Shown here one piece after another: positions 1 through 5,733 of a stretch of DNA of 20,541 nt. This stretch comes from a virus: the IMG/VR virus record IMGVR_UViG_3300042542_002239, positions 1 through 20,541 of that record. One strand, given 5' to 3'. Numbering within the stretch: the first letter of the stretch is position 1; every line of letters starts with the position of its first letter. The notes under the pieces were generated by a model, which had not been told where the DNA came from, did no database searches, and saw only the letters and a list, made by a program, of their open reading frames with translations. Position numbers and translations under genes: made by a program.

Positions 1-186
1 TTATATTTCTGTCACACTTGCGGTAAGGGTGGCAACGCAGTAAACATTATTAGTCTTATAGAGAATATGGAGTTTAAAGATGCTCTCGCCCGCGCAATTG
101 AAATCCTCGCTAGAAGCGGCAGTACAGTACAACAAGGATCTAAACGAGGAAGCAATAAACTTTCTCGCAGGTCGTGGGATTTCTAA
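1..186 (+). CDS. DNA primase, zinc-ribbon part (5' end outside window)
   Basis: Frame +1 is open from the first base to TAA at 184-186 and encodes 61 residues. Residues 4-11 (CHTCGKGG) are the second half of a DnaG-type zinc ribbon, matching the CxxCGxGG signature after which primases continue with a helix (here about residues 12-36, AVNIISLIE then FKDALARAIEIL). In DnaG-type primases this domain contacts template DNA and helps choose where primers start. The first half of the ribbon and the start codon lie upstream of the window. The frame stops before any Toprim domain. The Toprim domain is encoded in the next frame from base 80, so the two frames overlap by about 107 bases. This could be a natural two-gene primase, programmed frameshifting or an indel. 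Identity as primase zinc domain is good; the expression mode is unknown. Confidence 0.75.
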   Translation, partial: LYFCHTCGKGGNAVNIISLIENMEFKDALARAIEILARSGSTVQQGSKRGSNKLSRRSWDF

Positions 187-727
187 AGAGGTAGCTGATC
201 AGTACTACTTAGGTTATATAAAAGAACCTGTTGCAACTCACGAGCACTATAAAGGCTGGCTATCCATACCTTATATGACGGTAATGGGACACTGTGTTGG
301 CTTTAAGTTTAGAAGATTAGATGAAGGTAAACCTAGGTATGGAGCACCACTAGGACAGAAGGGTCATCTATATAATGTTAGCGATATTATTTTAACTAGT
401 GAATACATAGCAATCTGTGAAGGTGAGCTAGATACTATTGTTGCATCTGCAATCTTAGGTATACCAGCAGTAGGAGTTCCTGGTGTACAGGCTTGGAAGT
501 CCCACTTTACAAGGATGTTTACTGGCTATGGCAAGGTTTATATTATTGGTGATAATGATTTAAAAGAGGATGGTTCTAATCCTGGCGCAGAGTTTTCTAG
601 GATGGTAGCCCAAGAAGTTATTAACTCCACTATCGTGTCGCTTCCTGCTGGTATGGACCTCAATGATCTATACTTAGCAAAGGGTATAGAAGAGACAAAA
701 CGGACAATTGGAGTACCTAATGTATGA
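80..727 (+). CDS. DNA primase, Toprim catalytic part
   Basis: This 215-residue protein resembles the catalytic half of phage DnaG-type primases. About residues 12-46 carry the conserved pre-Toprim element (LNEEAINFLAGRGIS followed by LGYI). The Toprim fold follows, with the glutamate motif EGELD at 114-118 and the metal-binding DND at 158-160, and then a C-terminal MDLNDLY at 192-198. No helicase domain follows, so this is primase only; a separate helicase is expected elsewhere. The start at 80 is supported by GGAG at 69-72, seven bases upstream, so it can be translated without frameshifting even though the zinc-ribbon frame runs through its first 35 codons. Its stop overlaps the ATG of the next gene (720-722). 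Function is to make RNA primers for phage replication in the cytoplasm. Confidence 0.8.
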   Translation: MLSPAQLKSSLEAAVQYNKDLNEEAINFLAGRGISKEVADQYYLGYIKEPVATHEHYKGWLSIPYMTVMGHCVGFKFRRLDEGKPRYGAPLGQKGHLYNVSDIILTSEYIAICEGELDTIVASAILGIPAVGVPGVQAWKSHFTRMFTGYGKVYIIGDNDLKEDGSNPGAEFSRMVAQEVINSTIVSLPAGMDLNDLYLAKGIEETKRTIGVPNV

Positions 728-1142
728 AGAACTCAGACCTGATGGTACTAGCAGAGTGGTTGGCGACCTTAGGGATCTCTATTATCAGGATCAATTACGA
801 AAAGCACACAATAGAAATCGCACCACCTCCAACGAAGGAGTAGAAGAAGAGTTTATTAATAATATGTGGCGCGTTATGGATGCCGCCGGTGATTTACTTA
901 TCAGTAAGCATCACGATTACGGTCCATTAAATATTGCAAGATCACCTGGTGGTCCTATCAACGGACTAAGAGTGCGTATGTGGGACAAGATAGCTCGCAT
1001 TAATAACCTAGTAGATTCTAAAGTTGCACCAAGTAATGAATCACTGCGAGATTCTTTTGTTGACTTACTTAACTATTCAGCTATTGCGCTGATGGTATTA
1101 GATGGCAACTGGCCTGAGGTGCAAACGCTGGATTGTGAATGA
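720..1142 (+). CDS. DUF1599/Nmad1-like nucleotide-related protein
   Basis: A 140-residue protein. Its core reads KHHDYGPLN, then an arginine-rich stretch ending in MWDKIARINNL, then SLRDSFVDLLNYSAIAL. This order (DYG, DKIxR, DxxxDLxNY) is the signature of DUF1599, also called nucleotide-modification-associated domain 1, an all-alpha family related in style to MazG-like nucleotide pyrophosphohydrolases. The D/N/Y residues would form the metal and substrate face. I chose the ATG at 720 instead of the upstream TTG at 708, because TTGGAG at 708-713 makes a good ribosome site six bases before 720 and the start then overlaps the primase stop. A role in nucleotide-pool control or base modification is inferred from family context; no substrate can be assigned. 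The end overlaps the sigma-like gene by four bases. Confidence 0.65.
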   Translation: MYEELRPDGTSRVVGDLRDLYYQDQLRKAHNRNRTTSNEGVEEEFINNMWRVMDAAGDLLISKHHDYGPLNIARSPGGPINGLRVRMWDKIARINNLVDSKVAPSNESLRDSFVDLLNYSAIALMVLDGNWPEVQTLDCE

Positions 1143-1774
1143 GTCCAGAACTACATCCAACTCTATACGAGTTAGTACCTTCAGTTGCTTACAGTATAGT
1201 TAATAAGTTTAAAGGTTGGGTTGATATTGATGATGTAAGACAAGAGTGTTATCTCTGGGCTATTGGTCGCGGTCAACAGTTTACTGATCTACTTAACGAA
1301 CCTGATTTAAAAAAGCGTGAACACAATGAAAAGCGTATTGTTTATCAGATGCGTAGAGTTGCAGAAAGATATGCTCGTAAAGAGAAGGCTCGTAAGGCTG
1401 GATATAAAGTAGGCGATGAAGCGTTCTACGATACCTCAACTATTGCACAGTTAATCCCATTTATTATTGCATCCGTTGTAGAAGGTACAGTATTAGAGCA
1501 AGCACAAGAGATGATCAACGATGGCACACCTCGTAAGCAGTCAACACCTGCTGAGGGTGGCAACCTATTAGCTATCCTAATTGATTTAAAGAAGGCTTAT
1601 CTAAAGCTAGGTCAAGAAGATAAGACTATATTACAGATGAGATACCACGATAACTTTACATTAAATCAGATAGCGCAGTACTTAGAGTGTGCTATATCTA
1701 CTGCTGATCGTAGGTCAACCTCAGCCTTGCGTAGATTACAGGACAGGCTAGGTGGTGAGACACCTTGGGCATAG
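1139..1774 (+). CDS. Sigma-70-like transcription factor
   Basis: A 211-residue protein with the two ends of a sigma-70 family factor. About residues 10-45 (AYSIVNKFKG then DIDDVRQECYLWAI) look like region 2.1-2.2, which binds the RNA polymerase beta' clamp. About residues 155-205 (DKTILQMRY, LNQIAQYLECAISTADRRS, ALRRLQ) are a clear region 4 helix-turn-helix that would read a -35 element. The middle is a basic stretch (residues 64-86, MRRVAERYARKEKARKAGY) followed by a long linker. Aromatic promoter-melting residues of region 2.3 are not obvious. It would redirect host RNA polymerase to phage promoters. ATG overlaps the preceding stop (ATGA) and the next TTG start lies within its last codons, so translation is coupled. 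It could instead be a sigma-like regulator without promoter-opening activity. Confidence 0.7.
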   Translation: MSPELHPTLYELVPSVAYSIVNKFKGWVDIDDVRQECYLWAIGRGQQFTDLLNEPDLKKREHNEKRIVYQMRRVAERYARKEKARKAGYKVGDEAFYDTSTIAQLIPFIIASVVEGTVLEQAQEMINDGTPRKQSTPAEGGNLLAILIDLKKAYLKLGQEDKTILQMRYHDNFTLNQIAQYLECAISTADRRSTSALRRLQDRLGGETPWA

Positions 1775-2157
1775 AGTTTAAAGAGCCACAACTATTTGAT
1801 TATCTAAAAGAGAATTACTATTCAGACCTTGAGAAGAGTGAAGAGTTTGATAACTGGGATTGTATATCACTTGAGGCTAAGATGTTTATAGAATTAAAGT
1901 CTCGCAAGACCCATTACCCTGATCTACTTATTGAAGAGAGTAAGTATCAGGGATTACTTTTGGCAGCAGGTATCAGATCACTTACACCTTGGTATATTAA
2001 CTCCACACCTGATGGTGTGTGGGGCTTTAACTTAACCGAGATACCTCAGCCTAAGTGGGAGGAGAAGTGGCTACCTATTACTACTGAGTTTGAGAATAGA
2101 ACTAAGCGTACTAAACTAGTAGGATTCTTAAAGCTAGAAGATGGGATAGTGTTTTGA
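1765..2157 (+). CDS. Probable PD-(D/E)XK nuclease-like protein
   Basis: A 130-residue protein. Around residues 28-50 an acidic residue in FDNWDCIS is followed by MFIELKSRK, the D...ExK spacing of PD-(D/E)XK nucleases. The next segment (YPDLLIEESKYQGLL, then PWYIN) fits the following helix and beta strand of that fold. Phages use such small nucleases for recombination, DNA debranching or host DNA breakdown; the substrate here cannot be read from sequence. The start is TTG at 1765, preceded by AGGTGG at 1750-1755 with suitable spacing; it overlaps the end of the sigma-like gene by ten bases. No plausible ATG exists until deep in the protein. Family call is from motif reading only, so it remains tentative. 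Confidence 0.5.
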   Translation: MGIEFKEPQLFDYLKENYYSDLEKSEEFDNWDCISLEAKMFIELKSRKTHYPDLLIEESKYQGLLLAAGIRSLTPWYINSTPDGVWGFNLTEIPQPKWEEKWLPITTEFENRTKRTKLVGFLKLEDGIVF

Positions 2158-2324
2158 TCTACGAATATAGATGTAATACTTGTAACCTAGTTAGCTCAGT
2201 TGAAAGGTCTGTATATGATGATGAGAATATACCTCTCTGTTGTAGTGATCTCACTAGTCGCGTTTATGCTCCTCCTGCTGTGAGTTTTAAAGGTGATGGT
2301 TTCTACAGTACGGACAAGCGATGA
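2154..2324 (+). CDS. FmdB-family mini zinc-ribbon protein
   Basis: A 56-residue gene. It begins with TTG at 2154, overlapping the previous TGA, and ends overlapping the methyltransferase ATG. The protein starts IYEYRCNTC, has a second cysteine pair (CC) near residue 32, and ends PPAVSFKGDGFYSTD. This closely follows the FmdB regulatory-protein layout: YEYxCxxC at the start, a second cysteine knuckle, and the terminal FKGxGFYxTD. FmdB proteins are small zinc-ribbon proteins of uncertain, putatively regulatory role. The second knuckle is CC here instead of CxxC, so zinc binding may use an altered set. The four-base overlaps on both sides, the intact frame and the match to the family end make a real gene very likely. 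Confidence 0.75.
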   Translation: MIYEYRCNTCNLVSSVERSVYDDENIPLCCSDLTSRVYAPPAVSFKGDGFYSTDKR

Positions 2325-2896
2325 CTGATTATCCTAATTGGTTTGCACAAACTGCACAGAATAATTTTACTATCTACCTATCAGAGTATGCAGGTAAAGA
2401 AAACCTAAGGTTCTTACAACTAGGTGTATACACAGGTGATGCTAGTGTGTGGTTATGTAATAACATTCTAACTGATAAGAGTTCAATACTAATTGATGTT
2501 GATACTTGGGCTGGTAGTGATGAGGAAAGCCACGCCGAGATGGACTTCAGCGATGTTGAGAGGGTATACAAAGAGAAGATTAATAACCTATCTATTGTAT
2601 CTGTAGTCAGTGATACTGTTGAGTATCTAATTAGACAACGCAATAACTTTATGAACTCATATGATTTTATTTATATTGATGCAGACCATACAGCAGTTAG
2701 TGTGCTAATGGATGCTGAACTTAGCTGGCCTCTACTAAAGTCCGGTGGTGTTATGGCATTTGATGATTACACTTGGGGTCGCCATCTCCCACCGTCTAAG
2801 ACACCTCGCCCTGGCATACTCTTATTTACTGAGCGACACAAGGCTGAGCTAGATACATTAGTTATCAATGATCAGTATTGGATTAGAAAAAAGTAG
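2321..2896 (+). CDS. Class I SAM-dependent methyltransferase
   Basis: A 191-residue protein with a Rossmann-type methyltransferase layout (Methyltransf_24-like). Motif I is FLQLGVYTGDAS at about residues 31-42, the acidic end of strand 2 is LIDVDTW at 57-63, and DFIYIDADHT at 115-124 corresponds to motif IV with its following helix. SGGVMAFDDYTW at 141-152 resembles the post-motif strand of the family. It would transfer a methyl group from S-adenosylmethionine. The substrate (small molecule, sugar or protein) is not evident, and no N-terminal DNA-recognition domain is present, so a DNA methylase role is unlikely. It is the last gene of the left rightward operon: ATG overlaps the FmdB stop, and a terminator hairpin begins inside the stop codon. 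Confidence 0.75.
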   Translation: MTDYPNWFAQTAQNNFTIYLSEYAGKENLRFLQLGVYTGDASVWLCNNILTDKSSILIDVDTWAGSDEESHAEMDFSDVERVYKEKINNLSIVSVVSDTVEYLIRQRNNFMNSYDFIYIDADHTAVSVLMDAELSWPLLKSGGVMAFDDYTWGRHLPPSKTPRPGILLFTERHKAELDTLVINDQYWIRKK

Positions 2897-2930
2897 AAAG
2901 CCCTGCTGGAAGGGTAGCAAGGCTTTCTTT
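2895..2930. terminator. Intrinsic terminator between converging operons
   Basis: AGAAAGCC (2895-2902) pairs perfectly with GGCTTTCT (2921-2928), with an inner TGCT/AGCA extension across one mismatch. It is followed by TTT on the plus strand. On the minus strand the run of A before the hairpin (2887-2892) becomes a U tract, so the element may stop transcription in both directions. It sits exactly at the end of the rightward methyltransferase gene. Confidence 0.75.
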
Positions 2931-2933
2931 AGA

Positions 2934-2955
2934 TAGATCGGAGAGAGCCGATCTA
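2934..2955 (-). terminator. Second hairpin at end of leftward operon
   Basis: TAGATCGG (2934-2941) and CCGATCTA (2948-2955) form a perfect 8-bp stem with a 6-base loop (agagag). It lies just beyond the stop of the leftward lytic transglycosylase gene. No clear U tract follows on either strand, so it may act with the neighbouring hairpin or protect the transcript end. Confidence 0.5.
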
Positions 2956-2969
2956 AGAGTTAAATACTA

Positions 2970-3398
2970 TCAGTAGTATCGGTGTTTGAGGAAGAACCTG
3001 TGCGCCTTGCAAGGTGTTCCGTATCGCTTAGAAATATATTTAAGACCTCGCAAGATTTGATACTCAGCTCTACTATCTTTCTCTCCAAGGAGTTGAGCAA
3101 TTCCGTAAGCACTTGATCCTCGTTGGTTCTTTGCGTAGTTATCAAACCTGCTTTCACTGGTCCAAAGGGCGAGTAAGCACTCGCTCTCTCTCCCACTCCA
3201 CCCGAAACCAGCCGAAGCGTAGGCCTTTGCGATCTTTCTATTGTAGTTCTTCTCATCTTTAGTTGCCTTCCTATTCTCTATTACACCATTAGGTATTTGC
3301 CCTGCCGGTGGTGGGAATAATTTATCTTGACCTACTAGTAGTAGACCTAGTGCGACCACTAATATCAAGCCATTTCTTATTACCTTCTTCATCAGCAC
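2970..3398 (-). CDS. Membrane-anchored lytic transglycosylase (SLT/Rpf-like)
   Basis: A 142-residue protein from GTG at 3398, or 140 from ATG at 3392; GAGGAG at 3403-3408 can serve either. Residues 4-25 are a basic start plus a hydrophobic span (LILVVALGLLLVG), a signal anchor. About residues 66-142 form a lysozyme-like domain: LLALWTSESRF with the likely catalytic glutamate at 82, then SSAYGIAQLLG, LKYISKRYGTPC, and an end in YY where family members usually end in WY. Cys74 and Cys130 could form a disulfide. This resembles actinobacterial transglycosylases that cleave peptidoglycan glycan strands. It is the last gene of the leftward operon, not in a lysis cassette with a visible holin. It could aid lysis, wall remodelling or exclusion. 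It overlaps the upstream gene by 77 bases. Confidence 0.75.
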   Translation of the reverse strand: MLMKKVIRNGLILVVALGLLLVGQDKLFPPPAGQIPNGVIENRKATKDEKNYNRKIAKAYASAGFGWSGRESECLLALWTSESRFDNYAKNQRGSSAYGIAQLLGEKDSRAEYQILRGLKYISKRYGTPCKAHRFFLKHRYY

Positions 3399-3543
3399 TC
3401 ATCTCCTCTTCTAGGTAGGTGCGATACACATTTGGGTAGTCATTACTCAAACGCGCCAACGCCCTGTCCCTAGCTCTGCGATAGTTTCTCTGACGAACGG
3501 CTTGTGCCTTCGCCGTTTCTATTCTTTTTTTAACCTTATCCAC
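3322..3543 (-). CDS. Small basic conserved phage protein
   Basis: A 73-residue protein if it starts at GTG 3543 (TAGTG overlap with the upstream stop, AGGTGGG a few bases before). An ATG at 3564 would add seven residues but lies inside the upstream gene with no obvious ribosome site. The first half is a basic helix (KVKKRIETAKAQAVRQRNYR, then RARDRALARL), followed by the conserved-looking NDYPNVYRTYLEEEM and a low-complexity tail rich in Thr, Ser and Arg. Similar short YRRARxRALxRL...YLEEE proteins occur in actinobacteriophages; their role is unknown. The charge suggests nucleic-acid contact, but no HTH is clear. Its last 77 bases also encode the start of the transglycosylase in another frame. 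Confidence 0.6.
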   Translation of the reverse strand: MDKVKKRIETAKAQAVRQRNYRRARDRALARLSNDYPNVYRTYLEEEMSADEEGNKKWLDISGRTRSTTSRSR

Positions 3544-3806
3544 TAAACCCACCTGTCCATACAATTAGCAATAGTAGATAATACTATAGGTGTTATCTCT
3601 ATTTGGGAGGACACTTCCTTAGCATCTTCCTCATCTGTTAGCCACTCTTGGACATAGATTTTACTACCAGTAGGGCTATTCCTATACCATTTCAGGGCTT
3701 CTAATGCACTCTCCCCGCCCCATATGGCTATGTTTTGTGAGTCAGCTACCTCATAGAATATAATCCTCTTTACTGACCCGTTGCGTAGCTCTACTACATT
3801 ACTCAC
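3543..3806 (-). CDS. Conserved hypothetical phage protein
   Basis: An 87-residue protein from GTG at 3806, which overlaps the TGA of the upstream zinc-ribbon gene (GTGA). A purine-rich GAGAGAGAGGGAGAG tract just upstream serves as ribosome site. The pattern IAIWGGESALEALKWYRNSP followed by KIYVQEWLTDEED and a C-terminal ITPIVLSTI resembles a small alpha/beta family common in actinobacteriophage early regions. I know of no function for it. It has no membrane span or cysteine cluster. Neighbours are equally small genes joined by four-base overlaps. Confidence 0.65.
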   Translation of the reverse strand: MSNVVELRNGSVKRIIFYEVADSQNIAIWGGESALEALKWYRNSPTGSKIYVQEWLTDEEDAKEVSSQIEITPIVLSTIANCMDRWV

Positions 3807-3973
3807 TTGCTCTCCCTCTCTCTCTTGATTATCTTATCTTCACAATCTGAACAGGTGTAAGAGTGATACTCAGCGTAGTCATACTCACTAGCACACTCTT
3901 TACACTTTACTATGTCTAACTCTACCCCAGTATGGGCATACTCATCTCCGGATAGATAGCGTGGCTCACTCAC
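3803..3973 (-). CDS. Mini zinc-ribbon protein (56 aa)
   Basis: A 56-residue protein from GTG at 3973, overlapping the upstream TGA, to TGA at 3803-3805, overlapping the next GTG. It carries CKECASEYDY near residues 24-33 and CSDC at 41-44, two CxxC knuckles 13 residues apart that would bind one zinc ion, followed by a charged tail ending KRERESK. The N-terminus (YLSGDEYAHTGVELD) is acidic. Mini zinc ribbons like this can act as adaptors to host proteins or nucleic acid; no specific partner can be read. The coupling on both sides and the intact cysteine pairs support a real gene. Confidence 0.7.
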   Translation of the reverse strand: MSEPRYLSGDEYAHTGVELDIVKCKECASEYDYAEYHSYTCSDCEDKIIKRERESK

Positions 3974-4185
3974 TCGCGCTCACGCCTTACTACTACCTCA
4001 TCATAACCTTGATCTTTCCACGCTTGCGCCATATTTTGTGCTTGAGTTTCTGATAAGTAAACTGAATTAACCTCACCACCGCCCACCCATACACTCCAAC
4101 TTGGCACTTCCTCTCTCTCACTCTCATCTATTAACTTAACCATATCGTTGATACTCATAGCCTTTAAGATACCTCTCCTACTCAT
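3970..4185 (-). CDS. Small conserved phage protein (VWVGGGEVN type)
   Basis: A 71-residue protein. ATG at 4185 overlaps the upstream TGA, with GAGG seven bases before it. The segment SWSVWVGGGEVNSVYLSETQ, then AQNMAQAWKDQGYDEVVV, predicts strand-strand-helix-strand. It resembles short proteins of the form VxVGGxEVNxxYLtxxxAxxxAxxxxxxGYDxV that recur in phage genomes without known function. An internal ATG (residue 10) is possible but has a poorer ribosome site. The end RRERE is encoded by a GA-rich tract that also lies upstream of the next start at 3973. Confidence 0.65.
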   Translation of the reverse strand: MSRRGILKAMSINDMVKLIDESEREEVPSWSVWVGGGEVNSVYLSETQAQNMAQAWKDQGYDEVVVRRERE

Positions 4186-4382
4186 ACTGATACCTCGTTC
4201 ATAATAGATATAATATCTTCCCGTAATTCAATTAGTTCACACCAAGCACCACCGATAAATTGGTGATTACCCCACGACTTTAGGTCTTGGTCTGTATCCC
4301 ATATCCATTGGGTGTGGTCGTTAGCCTTATCTAAATTGGCTATGCGGTTATCTATCAGTTTTAGTATCTCGTCTGTATTCAT
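4182..4382 (-). CDS. Small acidic hypothetical protein
   Basis: A 66-residue protein starting MNTDEILKLIDNRIANLDKA. I chose ATG 4382 because it overlaps the stop of the newly recognised upstream gene (ATGA) and follows a GAGAGAGAG ribosome-site-like tract. A longer reading from GTG 4430 would run through that upstream gene. The protein is helical and acidic, with tryptophans in the middle (HTQWIWDTD). Its first helix resembles the MSINDMVKLIDES start of the next gene's product, so the two could share a short N-terminal motif. No function is recognised. Confidence 0.6.
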   Translation of the reverse strand: MNTDEILKLIDNRIANLDKANDHTQWIWDTDQDLKSWGNHQFIGGAWCELIELREDIISIMNEVSV

Positions 4383-4510
4383 TTCGCTAGCTCTCTCTCT
4401 ACTATCTCCTGATAGTGGTCGTTCCACCACAGTTTAGCCTTATCACTTATCTCAGCACCCCACCATAGACTGGTGATAGCTTCGTCTATCTCTTTCAGTT
4501 CCTTTTCCAT
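4379..4510 (-). CDS. 43-residue hypothetical protein
   Basis: The gene starts at ATG 4510, which overlaps the upstream TAA (TAATG), after GGAGAGG. It ends with TGA overlapping ATG 4382. The product is an amphipathic acidic peptide with paired tryptophans (SLWWGAEIS and KLWWNDHYQE), ending VERELAK. It is predicted helical. It was found by following the chain of overlapping start and stop codons. Coupling on both sides is the main support; no family is recognised. Confidence 0.55.
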   Translation of the reverse strand: MEKELKEIDEAITSLWWGAEISDKAKLWWNDHYQEIVERELAK

Positions 4511-4635
4511 TATGCTACCTCTCCTTCAGCTTTTGTATCGGTCTCTCCTTCTTTAATACAGCCAGCACATACATACCAGCCACCATCTAGCCATATAAAA
4601 TCGGCTACGCCTTCACAATATACGCACTCGTTCAT
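4510..4635 (-). CDS. Mini zinc-ribbon protein (41 aa)
   Basis: A 41-residue protein from ATG 4635, overlapping the upstream TAA, to TAA at 4510-4512. Residues 4-7 (CVYC) and 23-26 (CAGC) are two CxxC knuckles separated by a short beta-like stretch with three tryptophans (FIWLDGGWYVC), a compact treble-clef or ribbon. The tail is acidic. It looks like a stand-alone zinc knuckle. Function unknown; it could be an adaptor that contacts nucleic acid or a host protein. Frame, cysteine spacing and gene coupling support it. Confidence 0.65.
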   Translation of the reverse strand: MNECVYCEGVADFIWLDGGWYVCAGCIKEGETDTKAEGEVA

Positions 4636-4919
4636 TACTTAGTCCTTTCCCAAGTTAATCCATCTAAGTAAGACTCAAAACTATCTCCATTATGCGCTTC
4701 TTCGTCCCACTCAACTACCCAAGCGGGTGTATGTATCATCTGTTTACCATCACAAAATCGCCACACAATATCGTAGCCGTCAAACTCACCCCAAAATAAG
4801 GTTAGTTCATAGTTATTACCCTGATAATCAAAGGAGATACGCCTCTTCCAGCCCGTATTCTCCTCTTCAGAGTGAGCAATTACTATCTGCTTCTCTAAGT
4901 GTTGCTTGATCTTACTCAT
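4635..4919 (-). CDS. Hypothetical beta-rich protein
   Basis: A 94-residue protein from ATG 4919, overlapping the upstream TGA and preceded by GAGG. It has a basic first helix (SKIKQHLEKQ) and then alternating hydrophobic and aromatic strands (WKRRISFDY, YELTLFWGEF, DIVWRFCDG, AWVVEWDEE) that suggest a small all-beta domain. It is rich in tryptophan and acidic overall at the C-terminus. I do not recognise a family. It has one cysteine only and no membrane span. It sits in the middle of the leftward operon, coupled on both sides. Confidence 0.65.
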   Translation of the reverse strand: MSKIKQHLEKQIVIAHSEEENTGWKRRISFDYQGNNYELTLFWGEFDGYDIVWRFCDGKQMIHTPAWVVEWDEEAHNGDSFESYLDGLTWERTK

Positions 4920-5062
4920 ACCTCTACCTCTTCCTTGTATTCAGATAGCACCCACTCTAAGGCTTCTACCCAGCCAGTTAATATATCTTCTGTGCCGTCT
5001 GTGGTATTAGAGTTGCGCTTGATATCTTCTAGTTCATCTTTAACTTCTTGACTTGTCCTCAT
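4916..5062 (-). CDS. 48-residue acidic hypothetical protein
   Basis: The gene runs from ATG 5062 (overlapping the upstream TGA) to TGA 4916-4918 (overlapping ATG 4919). The product begins MRTSQEVKDELEDIK and ends EWVLSEYKEEVEV, two acidic helices around a Thr/Asn-rich turn. The same VEV-TGA ending, encoded by GAGGTAGAGGTATGA, closes the upstream gene as well. It looks as if this short block is used as a combined C-terminus, ribosome site and start junction. No known family. Confidence 0.55.
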   Translation of the reverse strand: MRTSQEVKDELEDIKRNSNTTDGTEDILTGWVEALEWVLSEYKEEVEV

Positions 5063-5235
5063 ACCTCTACCTCTTCCCCTTCTACATAACCTTCAGCTAA
5101 TACACCTTCAAAGAAGTCCCATATTTTCATAAGTCCTTCTCTTAACTCAGGCTCTCCCATATCTATTGCCATCAGTTCAGCAAGCCTTAGCGTTGAACCA
5201 AAGCCTTGTATATCTTTATACTTATATCCAAGCAT
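5059..5235 (-). CDS. 58-residue acidic hypothetical protein
   Basis: The gene starts at ATG 5235 after GGAGAGAG, the first gene after the long leader at 5236-5344, and ends overlapping ATG 5062. The product (MLGYKYKDIQGFGSTLRLAE and onward) is helical and strongly acidic toward the end (EGYVEGEEVEV). It leads the second half of the leftward operon. No cysteine pairs, membrane span or known motif is visible, and the function is not recognised. Confidence 0.6.
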   Translation of the reverse strand: MLGYKYKDIQGFGSTLRLAELMAIDMGEPELREGLMKIWDFFEGVLAEGYVEGEEVEV

Positions 5236-5348
5236 TGCTCTCTCCTATCTAACTAAGCGAGCTATCTGCCCGCCCTCTCCCACTATTGGTTAGTAGAATA
5301 CCACGCCACACTCCCCTAGACAAGGAGTATGGCATAGTTCGCCACTAA
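5236..5348 (-). promoter_or_regulatory. Leader element A with conserved hairpin
   Basis: This is a non-coding gap in the leftward operon. Reading the minus strand it has TTAGTGG (5342-5348, overlapping the preceding stop), then a 10-bp hairpin (arms 5324-5333 and 5305-5314, one U-G wobble, 9-base loop), then GTGGCGTGG and a CTACTAA-containing segment, then GGGAGAGGGCG (5271-5281), and finally the ribosome site of the next gene. The same order occurs at 6675-6765 and 7025-7107. No clear -35/-10 pair is seen. It could be an RNA processing, attenuation or protein-binding element. Confidence 0.5.
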
Positions 5349-5590
5349 ATTACTTTACTTGCCGAGTTAGCTATATCTAAAATTGCGCCTAATTGCTCAC
5401 CAATTAGATCATCATCATCTAAGTATTCGCCCTCGTCTTTCTCCTTATTCCAACCGATATAACCATTAGTCCACTCTTGCGCTTGCTCGTTCCATACTGT
5501 GCCGTCTGAGTAGCGTAGCTCTTCGCTATCGGTATCCCACTCCCAGCCCCCCTCTTTACTGTATTTTATAATAAAGTGGTGCTCTATCAT
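5345..5590 (-). CDS. Highly acidic hypothetical protein
   Basis: An 81-residue protein from ATG 5590, which overlaps the TGA of the upstream zinc-ribbon gene and follows a GAGAGAGAGGGCG tract. A longer start at 5623 would run inside that gene. It contains WEWDTDSEELRYSDGTVWNE, a beta-hairpin-like aromatic segment, then a strongly acidic DEGEYLDDDDLIGEQ stretch and a helical tail. Very acidic early phage proteins sometimes mimic DNA (Ocr-like anti-restriction), but that is only a possibility here. It is the last gene before leader element A. Confidence 0.6.
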   Translation of the reverse strand: MIEHHFIIKYSKEGGWEWDTDSEELRYSDGTVWNEQAQEWTNGYIGWNKEKDEGEYLDDDDLIGEQLGAILDIANSASKVI

Positions 5591-5733
5591 CTCGCGCCCT
5601 CTCTCTCTTGTAGTTGTAAGCAATCATCACAGACCCACTCTCCCGACCTAGTCCCAGCGTATAAACTCCATAAGCTAAAACTCCACCCGCACCCCTTACA
5701 AAGTGCGGTTTGCTCTCTCTCTCTTACGCTCAT
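5587..5733 (-). CDS. Mini zinc-ribbon protein (48 aa)
   Basis: A 48-residue protein from ATG 5733, overlapping the upstream TGA, to TGA 5587-5589. CKGC at residues 12-15 and CDDC at 35-38 form two knuckles around a Trp/Ser-rich turn (GWSFSLWSLYAG), followed by LQLQEREGAR. The N-terminus VREREQ is encoded by a GA repeat. Layout matches the other mini zinc ribbons of this operon. A zinc-stabilised adaptor role is plausible but unproven. Confidence 0.65.
   Translation of the reverse strand: MSVREREQTALCKGCGWSFSLWSLYAGTRSGEWVCDDCLQLQEREGAR

Noticed and set aside
708-722. TTG start at 708 for the DUF1599-like gene
   Set aside because: The TTG belongs to the TTGGAG ribosome site that fits ATG 720; the shorter start matches the coupled pattern of its neighbours.
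2374-2643. 89-codon minus-strand frame inside the methyltransferase gene
   Set aside because: It is antisense to a gene with clear methyltransferase motifs, has no ribosome site, and its composition is that of a shadow frame.
2960-3256. 98-codon minus-strand frame overlapping the transglycosylase
   Set aside because: It is in another frame of a gene with a recognisable catalytic domain and lacks a ribosome site.
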